In this document: piece by piece, positions 1 to 9,709 of the stretch
Position numbering within the stretch: position 1 is the first letter of the stretch
Layout of the letters: every line of letters begins with the position of its first letter
Source: Bacillota bacterium
GTDB lineage: Bacteria > Bacillota > Clostridia > Peptostreptococcales > Acidaminobacteraceae
Direction: 5' to 3'
DNA length: 64,000 bases
Assembly: GCA_030529225.1 (NCBI GenBank)
Contig: JAUMXH010000006.1
Location: 1 to 64,000, forward strand
Translations under genes and position numbers: made by a program
The notes under the pieces: generated by a model
The model's input: the letters and a program-made list of their open reading frames with translations, nothing else
What the model was told of the DNA's origin: nothing
Databases searched by the model: none

Positions 1-31
1 AAAGGCCAGTGTCGGCGGTTTCAGATTTTGA

Positions 32-60
32 TTTATTAAGTCCGAGATTTGTTGTATAAT
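32..60 (+). promoter_or_regulatory. Candidate promoter of the S9 gene pair
   Basis: A perfect TATAAT lies at 55-60. The hexamer 17 bp upstream (32-37, TTTATT) is a poor -35 match. An AGGAG ribosome site at 81-85 precedes the ATG at 98. Only the -10 element is convincing. Confidence 0.4.
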
Positions 61-97
61 AATGGAATCAGCTTAGAAAAAGGAGTTTTAAAACCGT

Positions 98-1516
98 ATG
101 CGAAGATTTGTATTGGAAAAGACTTTTGAGTATGAGGGCGCGCGCTACGCCCTGGTCACGGGCAGTGTCGATGAACTGAGCAGCGATTCGTCTGATTGCA
201 AGGCGGAAGTTTCCGTGACTGAAGACGCGCATTATTTTACCGGACGCGGAAGAAGTGTAAGCGAGCGACATGGCTTCCTGGCCAAGTGGAACGGAGAAAC
301 GGCCTTCGGAGACTTGAGTGAGGAGAGCGGAGCTTGTTCGGAAACCGGAAACGACTGTATGCCGTTTTTGGAGGAGGCGCAGCTCGAACTTCTCAGCGAC
401 AAAGAGATCGACTTTGTCGAAGTCCTTCCGATGCAGGGATTTCTTCTCTGTTCCTACAGGCAGTACGGAAGCAAAATGCTCCTGCTCGGCACTTACCGGC
501 CGGAGGAAAAAAGCCTGCAAAAAATCGAAGTCTCCCAAAACTACCATCTGAAAGCGGTCTGTTCGGACGGAGAGAAACGCGCGATGCTCTTACTGGAGAA
601 CGAGCGGGAGCAAAGTCTCCTTTCCCTTGATTTTATGAAAGGAGCAGACCTGTATCACCTCCAAGCTCTGGCGAGTGCCAACAAATCCAAGGAGCACATC
701 TTTGATCTTGCCTTTGAGGGCGATGAGATGACTTATAAGCTCAGACAGGCCTACAGAACCAAACAGATTCGCTCCTCTATTGACCGAGTGCGACGAGAGA
801 AACTCTTTACGAGTCCCGGTGAGAACTATGCCATCCTGTACCGCGAAGGGATGCCCGCCTTCCATAAGAAGCAAAGCTTCCATACGACTGAAGGCATGCT
901 CCACATCCACCTTAGGGACCTGAGCGAGGAAGCCTACGAATCCTACGACTTTCTCAAAGATACCTGCAGGGCCGTCCTAAAAATCGAGGGGGATTTTTCA
1001 AGAATTTTTCAGACAGTCGACATTGAGCTGTCCGTCAACAAGGTGCTCAAGACCGTAAAAGAATATTTCGAAGAAGGCGAATCGTATGAAAGTATCAGCG
1101 TATCGGGTCTGGGTTACGCGTCGGTCATCGCCCTGAACCTGATCGCAAAACTCGAAGAGGACAAGGCCTTTGAGCAGATGCGCTGTTCTTCTCTGATATT
1201 GGAAAAGTTTCCGGGAGACCTGATCACCTACCGCTACACTTCTTTCGTAGGTGAGCGCATCCCCCGTATGGCTTTTCAAGACTACTTTAAAGCATCGGCG
1301 CTGAACAAGTTGGAAACACTAAAAATCCCCTTCCTTCTAATCGCTTATGAAGACGATGAGGACACATGGTACGGACAGGGGCTGACCTTCTACGGGGCAG
1401 GAAAGTTTCTGAACAAAACATGTCAATTTTTGCTGTTAAAAGACCAAAGTTCGGAACGGGCAAGTGCAAAGAGAGAGGATCAAATAAAAAAATGGATAAT
1501 AGAACACAGTCTGTAG
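98..1516 (+). CDS. Degenerate S9 peptidase-like protein (probable pseudoenzyme)
   Basis: A 472-residue protein with no clear signal peptide. Its last 150 residues resemble the alpha/beta-hydrolase end of the S9 peptidase encoded directly downstream. The stretch around residues 334-342 (VSGLGYAS) lines up with the nucleophile elbow GESYGG of the neighbour, but Leu338 stands where Ser is needed. An acidic segment (EDDEDTWYG) lines up with the neighbour's catalytic-Asp region, while the expected His near the C-terminus is absent. The N-terminal 300 residues are probably a shortened or diverged beta-propeller. It starts after AGGAG and overlaps the next gene by 25 bp, so the two are probably made together. 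I infer a duplicated, catalytically dead partner or regulator; the alignment was done by eye and no family search was possible. Confidence 0.6.
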   Translation: MRRFVLEKTFEYEGARYALVTGSVDELSSDSSDCKAEVSVTEDAHYFTGRGRSVSERHGFLAKWNGETAFGDLSEESGACSETGNDCMPFLEEAQLELLSDKEIDFVEVLPMQGFLLCSYRQYGSKMLLLGTYRPEEKSLQKIEVSQNYHLKAVCSDGEKRAMLLLENEREQSLLSLDFMKGADLYHLQALASANKSKEHIFDLAFEGDEMTYKLRQAYRTKQIRSSIDRVRREKLFTSPGENYAILYREGMPAFHKKQSFHTTEGMLHIHLRDLSEEAYESYDFLKDTCRAVLKIEGDFSRIFQTVDIELSVNKVLKTVKEYFEEGESYESISVSGLGYASVIALNLIAKLEEDKAFEQMRCSSLILEKFPGDLITYRYTSFVGERIPRMAFQDYFKASALNKLETLKIPFLLIAYEDDEDTWYGQGLTFYGAGKFLNKTCQFLLLKDQSSERASAKREDQIKKWIIEHSL

Positions 1517-3432
1517 ACAATAGAAAAAAAGTCGCGTTTTCCGACCTGTACGAGTTCCGCTTCATCAGCGATATCGCTGTCAACGAACACGAGATTTACT
1601 TTGTCGTAAACAGAGCCCTGCAGGAGGAAAACACCTACGATTCCGCCCTCTACGTAAAGGACAAGGGCGATGGGGAGCCTCGCTTGCTCAGAAGCGGGAG
1701 AATCCGTCAAATTTTGCGCGCCGAAGAGGACGGCGTCGTCTTTCTGGAGCAGGACAAGGAATCGAGCCGCATTCTGAAGCTGTCGAGAGGAGAGAGCGAA
1801 GCCAAACTTCTCCAAGTCTTTGATCGCACAAACTTACAGCCTTCTCCGATCGATGCTTCCACTCGGATTTTCGCCGAGTACCGCACACTCTCCGAGGACA
1901 ACCTAACAGAGGAGTACAAGATTTTTGAGGAACTCCCGTTCTGGGCGAACGCGAAGCGGGTGATCGACAGGAAGAGGCTCAAGTTCTACCTCCAATCGGA
2001 AGGAAAGGAAAAGCTGGAACTCACGACGATGAAAGAAGCCGAGCTCATTCAGTTTAAGGTTTCCCCGAATCGGAAGAGAATCGCCTTCGTCCAAAACGTG
2101 TTCGATACCCTGAACCTGGTCAATCACTCCATCCTTCTCTACGAGATCGAACACAATAAGACCTTTGTTCTTAAAAAACCGGCCGAAAGGACCTATTCCA
2201 ACCTGTGTTTTTTTGATGAGGATACCCTGTTCTACACCGAACATGACCCCTGTTTTCCGGGCAGGAACCCGAAGGCCTACCTATTGGATTTAAAGGCAAA
2301 AAAGGAGTATTCTCTCCCGTATCAGGATGCAGATTTTTCAGGGACCATGGTTTCCGATATGGTTTACGGCAGAAAGGCGTCCAAAATCCTCTCCGACGGA
2401 AGCTTCCTTTACTTTACCCGAAGCGTAGGGAGCCGGGTACATCTCTTCAAGATGGACAAGAGAGGTACGGTGAGTCAAGTCAGCAAAGGGGAGCAGACCG
2501 TTCTGGACTTTGCCTTGTACCGAGACGAGCTCTACCTCATCTCGATGAAGGAAACTGCCCTGTCGGAACTCTATCGAATCGATTTACAGGGTGATACGGG
2601 AACCCAGATCCCGCTGACCCAAATCAATAAAAGGTATGTGGAGGAGCACCATATCATCAAGCCGGAGCAACTCTGTTTCAGGAACCGTGAGGATATTGAA
2701 ATTGAGAGTTTTCTGATGCTGCCGGAGCCCGCAGAAGAAGGCAAAAAAATACCGCTCGTCCTACAAGTACACGGCGGACCGAAGACCGTTTACACCGACA
2801 TGTTCACGCACGAATTTCAGGTCCTCGCAGCGAACGGATTTGCGGTGCTCTCCTGCAACCCGAGGGGTAGTGACGGAAGGGGTTCGGAGTTTTCGAATCT
2901 GATGGGAGACTTTGGTTACAAGGATTACGAAGACATCCTGGAAGCGCTGGATTACAGCTTGGCAAGCTATCCCGAACTCGATGCTGAAAACATCTTTATC
3001 TGCGGGGAGAGCTACGGCGGATTCCTGGTGAACTGGGCCATCACCCACAGCAAGCGCTTCAAGGCGGCCTGTTCCTGCAATTCGATATCGAACTTCCTGT
3101 CCAAGAGTTTTACGACCGACATCGGCTACAAATACAACTTGAAACAGATTCTTGCGACACCTTGGGACGGCATTGAAAACTTTGAACTTCACTCGCCGAT
3201 TCACTACGTGGAAAGATGCAAGACCCCTACTCTCTTCCTTCATTCGGATGAGGATTACAGGTGTTGGATTTCGGAGTCCGTCATCATGTACAACGGCCTG
3301 AAGGAACACGCCTGCGATGCCAGAATCTGCGTCTTTCACGGGGAGCACCACGGCATTTCCCTAACCGGAAAGCCGCACAACAAAATCAGGAGGTTGCGGG
3401 AGATTGTAAGCTGGTTCAATCGCTACCGATAG
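1492..3432 (+). CDS. S9 family peptidase (prolyl oligopeptidase / acylaminoacyl-peptidase type)
   Basis: A predicted cytoplasmic serine peptidase that cleaves short or N-blocked peptides. I chose the ATG at 1492 (646 residues) because GAGAGG precedes it and a longer reading frame would lie deep inside the upstream gene. The N-terminal 400 residues have the short beta-strand pattern of a beta-propeller. The C-terminal hydrolase domain begins with VHGGPK. It carries the nucleophile elbow GESYGG (Ser507), an Asp in HSDEDYR (Asp588) and a His in GEHHG (His620), which together form a complete triad. It overlaps the degenerate relative upstream and ends 15 bp from a convergent ECF transporter gene. 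The family is clear; the substrate is unknown. Confidence 0.9.
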   Translation: MDNRTQSVDNRKKVAFSDLYEFRFISDIAVNEHEIYFVVNRALQEENTYDSALYVKDKGDGEPRLLRSGRIRQILRAEEDGVVFLEQDKESSRILKLSRGESEAKLLQVFDRTNLQPSPIDASTRIFAEYRTLSEDNLTEEYKIFEELPFWANAKRVIDRKRLKFYLQSEGKEKLELTTMKEAELIQFKVSPNRKRIAFVQNVFDTLNLVNHSILLYEIEHNKTFVLKKPAERTYSNLCFFDEDTLFYTEHDPCFPGRNPKAYLLDLKAKKEYSLPYQDADFSGTMVSDMVYGRKASKILSDGSFLYFTRSVGSRVHLFKMDKRGTVSQVSKGEQTVLDFALYRDELYLISMKETALSELYRIDLQGDTGTQIPLTQINKRYVEEHHIIKPEQLCFRNREDIEIESFLMLPEPAEEGKKIPLVLQVHGGPKTVYTDMFTHEFQVLAANGFAVLSCNPRGSDGRGSEFSNLMGDFGYKDYEDILEALDYSLASYPELDAENIFICGESYGGFLVNWAITHSKRFKAACSCNSISNFLSKSFTTDIGYKYNLKQILATPWDGIENFELHSPIHYVERCKTPTLFLHSDEDYRCWISESVIMYNGLKEHACDARICVFHGEHHGISLTGKPHNKIRRLREIVSWFNRYR

Positions 3433-3447
3433 CGGAAGTGCAACGAA

Positions 3448-4860
3448 TCAGAATTCCCTTTCATACGCGCTCATATCGAGGGTCTCGTCGACGCAATGGT
3501 TCAAAAACTCGTTGTCGTGGGAAATGACAAAGATCAGGAGTTCATCATTTACGGTCGATTGGATCAGTTCCGAGATCTTCCTCATGTTCTCGTAGTCCAT
3601 GCCGCTGGTCGGTTCATCAAAACAGATGATTTTGGCCCCGCTCAAAATGGCGCTTGCGATTGCGACGCGCTGCTTTTCACCGCCCGAAAGACTCATCGGA
3701 TGGCTCTCGGCATAGGCATCGATGTCCAGAGCCTTTAGCACGCTATGCACATGCTCCTCGGAATATGCCTCGGACATCCCGAGCGTGACCTCGGTCATAA
3801 CGCTGTCGGTAAAGAGCTGGTAATTCACATCCTGCATGACCAAATAACTGAGTTTCAACCTCTCCTTGGGCTTAAGTCGCCTTCCGTCAATCGAAATGTT
3901 ACAGGACTTGCTCTTTTCCAAGCCCATCAAAACTTTGATGAAGGTGCTCTTGCCCAAGCCGTTTCTGCCGTGAATCCCCACAATGCTCCCAAAGTCAAAG
4001 CTGAGCCCACTGATTTCGATGCCCCGATTTTGTCGATCGAAGGGGTGGGACAAGAACTCTATCGTCAATTTCTTTTTATCGGGTCTTCTCTCAGCGCTCT
4101 TGCGCTCGAGTTCTTCAAACTCGATGCTCCTGAGGCCCTTCTCCTTTCGCTCTTCCTCGGGCATCCGAAAAAAATCGGCACCGGAAAAGACCCCCTTGAT
4201 TTTACCTTGGTCAATATAGTAGACCCTGTCTATGATATCCTTGATATAGGAAAATCTGTGCTCGGCGATAATCAGGGTCTTACCGAGCTCTTTCAGCTTC
4301 TTGAGAATCTCGCCGATCAAGGCTGTCTTTTCAAGGTCCAGATTTGAGGAGACCTCATCCAGCAGGATGATTTCCGTCCCGCTGACGTAGGCCGAAGCGA
4401 GCGCAATCATCTGCTTCTCTCCACCGGAAAGTTCAAAGATGTCCCTGTTTAAAAGATGATCGATGTCAAACAAGCGGGCACATTCCTCGAGTTTTTGCTT
4501 CATAAACGCCTGATCGAAGCCGCGATTTTCAAGGTAGAACAGAATCTCGCCCGTCGTATTCACATTAAAAAACTGTGTTTTTGGGTTTTGGAAGACGCTG
4601 GAAACCACCCTGGAAATCTCATAAATTTCGGAACTTGCGGTATCCAAGCCGGCGACCGAGACACGTCCAAGCAGCGCACCGTTCTCGTAATAGTGGGGAA
4701 TCAAGCCGTTGATCATCTTACTGAGGGTGCTCTTTCCGCTCCCGCTCCTTCCACAGAGGAGGACACATTCTCCCTGATTCACTTGAATGTTTGCCCCCTC
4801 AATGTCGGAACATTCCGATTCTTGCGTGTATTTGTAAGTGACGTCCTTCAGATTAAGCAT
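3448..4860 (-). CDS. ECF transporter energy-coupling ATPase, two fused ABC domains
   Basis: A 470-residue cytoplasmic protein with two complete ABC ATPase domains in one chain, standing in for the separate A and A' subunits of an energy-coupling factor transporter. Domain one has Walker A GRSGSGKST at residues 37-45, signature LSGGEKQ and Walker B IILLDE. Domain two has GRNGLGKST near residue 295, LSGGEKQ and IICFDEPTSGMD. It is the last gene of the TetR-led operon and overlaps the T-subunit gene by 8 bp. It would power uptake through the S and T subunits encoded just upstream. The substrate cannot be read from the ATPase. Confidence 0.93.
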   Translation of the reverse strand: MLNLKDVTYKYTQESECSDIEGANIQVNQGECVLLCGRSGSGKSTLSKMINGLIPHYYENGALLGRVSVAGLDTASSEIYEISRVVSSVFQNPKTQFFNVNTTGEILFYLENRGFDQAFMKQKLEECARLFDIDHLLNRDIFELSGGEKQMIALASAYVSGTEIILLDEVSSNLDLEKTALIGEILKKLKELGKTLIIAEHRFSYIKDIIDRVYYIDQGKIKGVFSGADFFRMPEEERKEKGLRSIEFEELERKSAERRPDKKKLTIEFLSHPFDRQNRGIEISGLSFDFGSIVGIHGRNGLGKSTFIKVLMGLEKSKSCNISIDGRRLKPKERLKLSYLVMQDVNYQLFTDSVMTEVTLGMSEAYSEEHVHSVLKALDIDAYAESHPMSLSGGEKQRVAIASAILSGAKIICFDEPTSGMDYENMRKISELIQSTVNDELLIFVISHDNEFLNHCVDETLDMSAYEREF

Positions 4861-5548
4861 AGTATCTCCCCAAACTGTGTAAAATTAACACTCCAAGGAT
4901 CAGCACCAAGTCCGGCAACCCGAAGCCGAAGGTAGCGTACCTGATTTTTTTGCAAGGATCCGCAATACACTTGGTCTCTGCAGCCTTGGAGATGTCATCC
5001 GATATGCTGCCGGCGGAGATGAGAATGGGAACACTGACATATTCCAGATACTTGATTGGATTTCGAAAGCTGATTCCCCTCATCTTCATCGCCATTTTGA
5101 TATTCTTCCTATCGTTTTGAAAGACCGGAAAGTACCGAAACATCACCGCAAGAGAAATCACAAAGACTCTCGGAAGCCTCAGTTTTTCCATCGCCACCAT
5201 CATCGAACTCACATCCGTAGTGTCGATCAGAAACTTTCCGCCCAAAATCGGAAGATAAAAGATTTTAATAATGACCGCTAAATAAATGATGTTGTTCTTC
5301 ACAAAATCTGGAAACGGCAGTTTCATACCCAAGGAAAGAAAGCTGATGATTGCATAAAAAAGAATCACTCGCACAGCGGTTTTCCTCTTACCGTTCAAGG
5401 CAAAGAACAGGGCAATAAAACTGACAATCCCGAAGGTGAAAAGATCTGTATAGGCCAGGCCCATACTCAGCGTGCAAGCCAGGAATACGGTCAGGGCCAG
5501 TTTGGTGATCGGATTGGGGTTGAACGAACTTAGCTTTCTTGTATTCAC
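4853..5548 (-). CDS. ECF transporter transmembrane (T) component, CbiQ/EcfT family
   Basis: A 231-residue integral membrane protein that couples the ATPase to the substrate-binding S subunit. It has several hydrophobic helices and the first cytoplasmic coupling motif (MKMRGI). The place of the second motif reads AAETKCI instead of the usual Ala-Arg-Gly type, an unusual change. The start is a GTG that shares one base with the TAG stop of the S-subunit gene (TAGTG), so translation is almost certainly coupled. Confidence 0.88.
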   Translation of the reverse strand: MNTRKLSSFNPNPITKLALTVFLACTLSMGLAYTDLFTFGIVSFIALFFALNGKRKTAVRVILFYAIISFLSLGMKLPFPDFVKNNIIYLAVIIKIFYLPILGGKFLIDTTDVSSMMVAMEKLRLPRVFVISLAVMFRYFPVFQNDRKNIKMAMKMRGISFRNPIKYLEYVSVPILISAGSISDDISKAAETKCIADPCKKIRYATFGFGLPDLVLILGVLILHSLGRYYA

Positions 5549-6132
5549 TAGAGGATCCCCGCCTTTGCAAAGTGTTTTTTCAGCATTTTTTTACCGATGA
5601 AGGCCCCTATCAATCCCCCGACAAAGGCACCCAGCGTTACCAGGAGCATGCTCGGATAAGAAATCAGTTTTTCCAAGCTATCCAAGTACTCCGGACTCAT
5701 CCCTACCTCCAAACTCATTTGAATGTACCTCTCCTTTACCAAGAGCATCTGCATCAGAGAACCGACGATCCAACAAGAGAAGAAGGCGTAAGAGAGAGCG
5801 ATGTATTTAAATGACTTGAACTTTCCGAGTCTGAAACAGAGTTCGGCCAAACCCACAAATACCACCGCCACGGCGGGCACAATGTAGGTGTGTCCCATCG
5901 TCCACATAAAGAGCGGACCCAACATTCCGAACAAAAAGATTGACCAAGGCTTGGGAACCTTTGCCATATAGAGCATGACTGTGGTTCCGTTAATCACGCC
6001 GCTGACGAAGGGGAAGCAAAGAAAGAGGATGGGAATGAGCCCAATCATACCTACCCCGAAGAAGACTGCAAAATAAATCACAAAAAAGATACCCATTGTG
6101 ACAAAGTCCTTGATTTTTAAATGTTTTGACAT
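5548..6132 (-). CDS. ECF transporter S component, MptD / Trep_Strep family
   Basis: A 194-residue membrane protein with about five or six hydrophobic helices and a basic C-terminal tail. The overall pattern (short charged N-terminus, FxxMGIFFVIYF-like first helix, WTMGHTY in the middle) matches what I know of the MptD-family ECF substrate-binding subunits. It starts after a strong AAAGGAGG site. Genes of this family are often found with an ECF T/A pair and two ABC half-transporters, as here. The transported substrate is not established for most members; metallophore, haem or a cofactor are all possible. Confidence 0.8.
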   Translation of the reverse strand: MSKHLKIKDFVTMGIFFVIYFAVFFGVGMIGLIPILFLCFPFVSGVINGTTVMLYMAKVPKPWSIFLFGMLGPLFMWTMGHTYIVPAVAVVFVGLAELCFRLGKFKSFKYIALSYAFFSCWIVGSLMQMLLVKERYIQMSLEVGMSPEYLDSLEKLISYPSMLLVTLGAFVGGLIGAFIGKKMLKKHFAKAGIL

Positions 6133-6144
6133 ATTTCCTCCTTT

Positions 6145-7896
6145 TTATATCCTTTCGAATCCTTCTCCCGAGCCGAGTTGCGCCCGGTACATTCCGGCAA
6201 ACACGCCGTTTTGTTCCAAAAGCTCTTTCGAAGTTCCGCACTCCGCGACCCTTCCGTCTTGGATCAATACAATTTTATCCGCATCCATTACCGTCCTCAT
6301 CCTATGCGCAATGATGATGACCGTTTTATTCCGGATCAGCTCCGAAATTCCCGCTTGGATCTTGCTCTCATTTTCGGCATCCAGGGAAGCGGTCGACTCA
6401 TCCAGCAAAATGACCGGCGCATCTTTCAGGAGGGCCCTGGCAATTGAAATTCTCTGCCTCTCGCCACCGGAAAGCTTCTCCCCGTTCTCCCCGATCAGCG
6501 TCAGATACTGTTCGGGAAGCTTTTTCACAAATTCGTCGCACCTTGCAATCTTGGCAACTCTCATAACCTCCTCATCCGTCGCATCCTTCCGCCCCAGCCG
6601 AATGTTTTCCATGACACTGTCATTAAAGAGGAGAACCTCCTGAAAGACGATGGAAAAGTGTTTGAGCAGGGTCTCGGGATCGATTTTGGAAATGTCGATT
6701 CCGCCCAGCTTAATCTGTCCGCCCTGTATATCCCAAAATCTTGCGGCCAATTTTGTCGCGGTCGTCTTTCCGCTGCCCGAAGGGCCCACCAAGGCCGTCA
6801 CTTCTCCCTGTTTGGCCACGAATGAGAGATTCTCCAAGACCTCCGTTTCGTCATCATACGAAAACTTGACGCCTTCAAATTCAATGTCATAGCCCTCGGG
6901 TTCAAAGCTCTTTTCTCCCTCCTGGCTCGGCATGCGGTTAATCTCCACAATCCTCTCGACGATGGAGTCCATATAGGTCATCTCCGCATAATTGAGCATC
7001 ACCGAAGAAATCGGATTGAATACGACTGCGGAAATGATCAGGAAACCGAGATAGGTAAACAGGTCGAGGCTCCCCTCAAAAAGCAGCTTCGCTCCGTAAA
7101 CGGCGACCGAAGCCATGCCGAGCTTCAGAATGACGAAGGCCACGTTCATCACCGAGCCGAGTAGGAGCTCGGTCTGTTTCTTGTTGCTCAAATCCCGATC
7201 GTACTTTTGATTGATTTGCTCAATGAAGTGCGCTTCCCGATTGTAGGCCTTGATTTCCCGAACCAGATGGATGCCTTCCTGAAACTCGTCGATCGCCTCC
7301 CGGTTGATGTCAAACCCGGCCTTCATAACCTCTTTGCACTTCTTCTTTGAGAGGGCAAAGCTGAGGTAGGCGAAAGGAAGCACCCAAAACAGGGCCAGGG
7401 CGAGCCGGTAGTCAAAAAGAAACAACATGATTGCCATAATTAAAACGCTGTTGATTCCGGCGTAAATCTTAGGTACCGTATGCGAAAAAAGGTGCTCTAT
7501 GGTCGTCGCATCGCTCATTATGGTTGCGCTCAAATCGGCGATGTCCTTTTTTCCGAAGTAGGACAAGGGCAGTTTTCGCAGCTTCTCCGCGAGCTTGATA
7601 CGGCTCCTCGCGCTCTCGTCATAAATCTTTGTAAAGGTCTTTTTATAATCATTGACCGCAAAGAAATACATCACGAGGGAAATCGCCAAAAAGAGTCCCA
7701 CAAAATGAAGGATCCTGAGAGGATAGTTCAGCTCAAGTCCAAAGAACCGATTGAAGGATTGTCTAATAAACAGAAAGGAAACCATCAAGGGAAACATCAT
7801 AGAAAGGTTTAACAAGGTCCCGCTGAAGATGGACTTCATCAAGTCTTCTATGCCCTCTTCGCTCAGGGCGTATTTATTTTTCAAATACTGTTTCAT
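6145..7896 (-). CDS. ABC transporter half-transporter (permease-ATPase fusion), second of the pair
   Basis: A 583-residue fusion: six predicted membrane helices in residues 1-320, then an ABC ATPase with Walker A GPSGSGKTT, signature LSGGERQ, Walker B VILLDE and D-loop STASLD. It overlaps the upstream half-transporter gene by 4 bp (ATGA), so the two products probably form a heterodimer. The fold is that of ABC exporters, but siderophore importers YbtPQ and IrtAB share it. The neighbouring ECF uptake genes make import plausible, though export cannot be excluded. Confidence 0.88.
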   Translation of the reverse strand: MKQYLKNKYALSEEGIEDLMKSIFSGTLLNLSMMFPLMVSFLFIRQSFNRFFGLELNYPLRILHFVGLFLAISLVMYFFAVNDYKKTFTKIYDESARSRIKLAEKLRKLPLSYFGKKDIADLSATIMSDATTIEHLFSHTVPKIYAGINSVLIMAIMLFLFDYRLALALFWVLPFAYLSFALSKKKCKEVMKAGFDINREAIDEFQEGIHLVREIKAYNREAHFIEQINQKYDRDLSNKKQTELLLGSVMNVAFVILKLGMASVAVYGAKLLFEGSLDLFTYLGFLIISAVVFNPISSVMLNYAEMTYMDSIVERIVEINRMPSQEGEKSFEPEGYDIEFEGVKFSYDDETEVLENLSFVAKQGEVTALVGPSGSGKTTATKLAARFWDIQGGQIKLGGIDISKIDPETLLKHFSIVFQEVLLFNDSVMENIRLGRKDATDEEVMRVAKIARCDEFVKKLPEQYLTLIGENGEKLSGGERQRISIARALLKDAPVILLDESTASLDAENESKIQAGISELIRNKTVIIIAHRMRTVMDADKIVLIQDGRVAECGTSKELLEQNGVFAGMYRAQLGSGEGFERI

Positions 7897-9689
7897 CTCT
7901 GCACTCCTTTTTTAATATTCCACGCGATCGAAGATTGGTACTCTTCCCACATCTTTTTGTAAAGACCGCCTGCCTCCATCAGCGTTTCGTGGTTTCCGTA
8001 CTCCGCGACCCTGCCGTTTTCTATGACGGCAATCGCATCCGCGTCCCTGACGGTGCTCATCCTGTGGGCGATCATGACGGTCGTCTTTCCTCGGCTCAAA
8101 TCCTTGAGTGCAGCCTGAATCAAATGCTCGTTCTCCGGATCGGCAAAGGCGGTCGCCTCATCCAAAAGGACGATGGGCGCATTTTTGAGGAAGGCTCTGG
8201 CGAGTGCAATTCGTTGCTGCTCTCCTCCCGAAAGATAGGTCCCTTTTTTCCCGATCACGGTATCCAAGCCATCCGGCAAGCGATCGATCAGCTCCTTGGA
8301 CCTCGATTGGAGAAGGGCTTGCTCCAGCTCGCTTTCTCCGATTTCTCTCCCAAAGGCGATGTTTTCCCTGAGACTCGTCTTGAAGAGGTGACTGTTCTGG
8401 AAGACGAAGGAAATCTTATCCATCAACACTTCTTTGGAATACTCCTTGATGTTCCTCCCCCCAATCAAGACCTCTCCCTCATCGACGTCCCAGAACCTCG
8501 CCGCCAATCCGGCGATGGTGGTTTTGCCGGAACCGGAAGCGCCGACCAAGGCTAGGGTCTCTCCCTTGCCCACCTTAAAACTGACCTGATCCAGCACCTT
8601 TTTTCCCTCTTCATAAGAAAAAGAAACCTTTCTAAACTCGATCTCCTGACCGAGAAACTCGGCTCCCTTTTCCGGAAACTCCATCTTTTTGTAAACAAAG
8701 AGATCATCGATCCTTTTTATCGCCTGACTCGCCTGGAGCTTCTGTTGGGTGAAGTACATACTCCGCATCAGAACCAGGGAAATTTGGGGAGCGAGTAAGA
8801 TATAAAGAATAAAGTTGCTGATCACGCCGGCGATGTTCCCGTTATTACTAATAATTAGTATTGATACGGGAATCAAAAAAAAGGCAGTGGATTCCACGAT
8901 TACCAGGTAGGCCGAATACGGCTTGGTCCAAAGCTTTGTATATCGGATTACCAAGGTTTTATAGTTTTCGATCGAGTTGTAAAATCTGGTAAAAGATTTG
9001 ACGCTTTGCCCGAAGGTCTTGACCACCGGAATCGCCCTGACATATTCGACGGCCTCGTTGCTCATCTCTTCGAGGGCTTGGGTATACTCTTTTTGAAACA
9101 GCTCCCCTTCCTTCGTCATCATCATTGACATCACCAAAAAGGAAAGTACGATGGGAATCAGAGCAGCAAGCCCGAAACGCCAGTCAATCACAAAAAAAAT
9201 GCCCAAGACCATGAGCGGAGTGATGAGGGTTCCGGCCATGTCCGGCATCTGATGAGCCAGAAACGTGTGAGTTTGCGCGGCTCCATCGTTGATGACCTTT
9301 CGAATCTTCCCACTCGATTGGACATGAAAAAAGCCCATCGGCATCTGCATGACCCTCGCAAAACCGCTCTTTTTCAGACTCGTTTCGATTTCAAAGGCAA
9401 GCCAGTGCGAGAGCGAGAGTGAAATAAAATACAAAAGTATTCCACCGAGCGAATACGCGAAGACCATGAACGCGTAGTACTTGATTTTTTCTACTTGAAA
9501 CTCTTGTGCGTCCGAAAAAATCTGCAAGCTGATCTTCCAGATGTAATAAAACGGAACCAGACTGCAAACAGCGGAAAGAGCTGAAAACACTACCGCAACG
9601 GGAAGGAGCATGCCCCTTTTTCCGGAATAGGGAACGATCTGCTGAAAGATGGATTCCCGAGTGGAACTACCTTCTTTTGTTTTGTTCAC
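7893..9689 (-). CDS. ABC transporter half-transporter (permease-ATPase fusion), first of the pair
   Basis: A 598-residue fusion of a six-helix membrane domain and an ABC ATPase (Walker A GASGSGKTT, signature LSGGEQQ, Walker B IVLLDE). The D-loop reads ATAFADPENE rather than the common ASLD form, so the two half-transporters differ here. I chose the GTG at 9689 because AAGGAGG lies 6 bp upstream; the ATG at 9713 would overlap that ribosome site and the end of the TetR gene. It pairs with the next gene by a 4-bp overlap. Direction of transport is not decided by the sequence. Confidence 0.87.
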   Translation of the reverse strand: MNKTKEGSSTRESIFQQIVPYSGKRGMLLPVAVVFSALSAVCSLVPFYYIWKISLQIFSDAQEFQVEKIKYYAFMVFAYSLGGILLYFISLSLSHWLAFEIETSLKKSGFARVMQMPMGFFHVQSSGKIRKVINDGAAQTHTFLAHQMPDMAGTLITPLMVLGIFFVIDWRFGLAALIPIVLSFLVMSMMMTKEGELFQKEYTQALEEMSNEAVEYVRAIPVVKTFGQSVKSFTRFYNSIENYKTLVIRYTKLWTKPYSAYLVIVESTAFFLIPVSILIISNNGNIAGVISNFILYILLAPQISLVLMRSMYFTQQKLQASQAIKRIDDLFVYKKMEFPEKGAEFLGQEIEFRKVSFSYEEGKKVLDQVSFKVGKGETLALVGASGSGKTTIAGLAARFWDVDEGEVLIGGRNIKEYSKEVLMDKISFVFQNSHLFKTSLRENIAFGREIGESELEQALLQSRSKELIDRLPDGLDTVIGKKGTYLSGGEQQRIALARAFLKNAPIVLLDEATAFADPENEHLIQAALKDLSRGKTTVMIAHRMSTVRDADAIAVIENGRVAEYGNHETLMEAGGLYKKMWEEYQSSIAWNIKKGVQR

Positions 9690-9709
9690 TTCGTACCTCC
9701 TTAACAATC

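Noticed and set aside
1366-1491. Upstream extension of the S9 peptidase frame
   Set aside because: It lies inside the preceding gene, and the ATG at 1492 has a ribosome site and gives normal length.
3421-3434. Short hairpin CGCTA/TAGCG between convergent genes
   Set aside because: Only five pairs and no T run on either strand, so not a convincing terminator.
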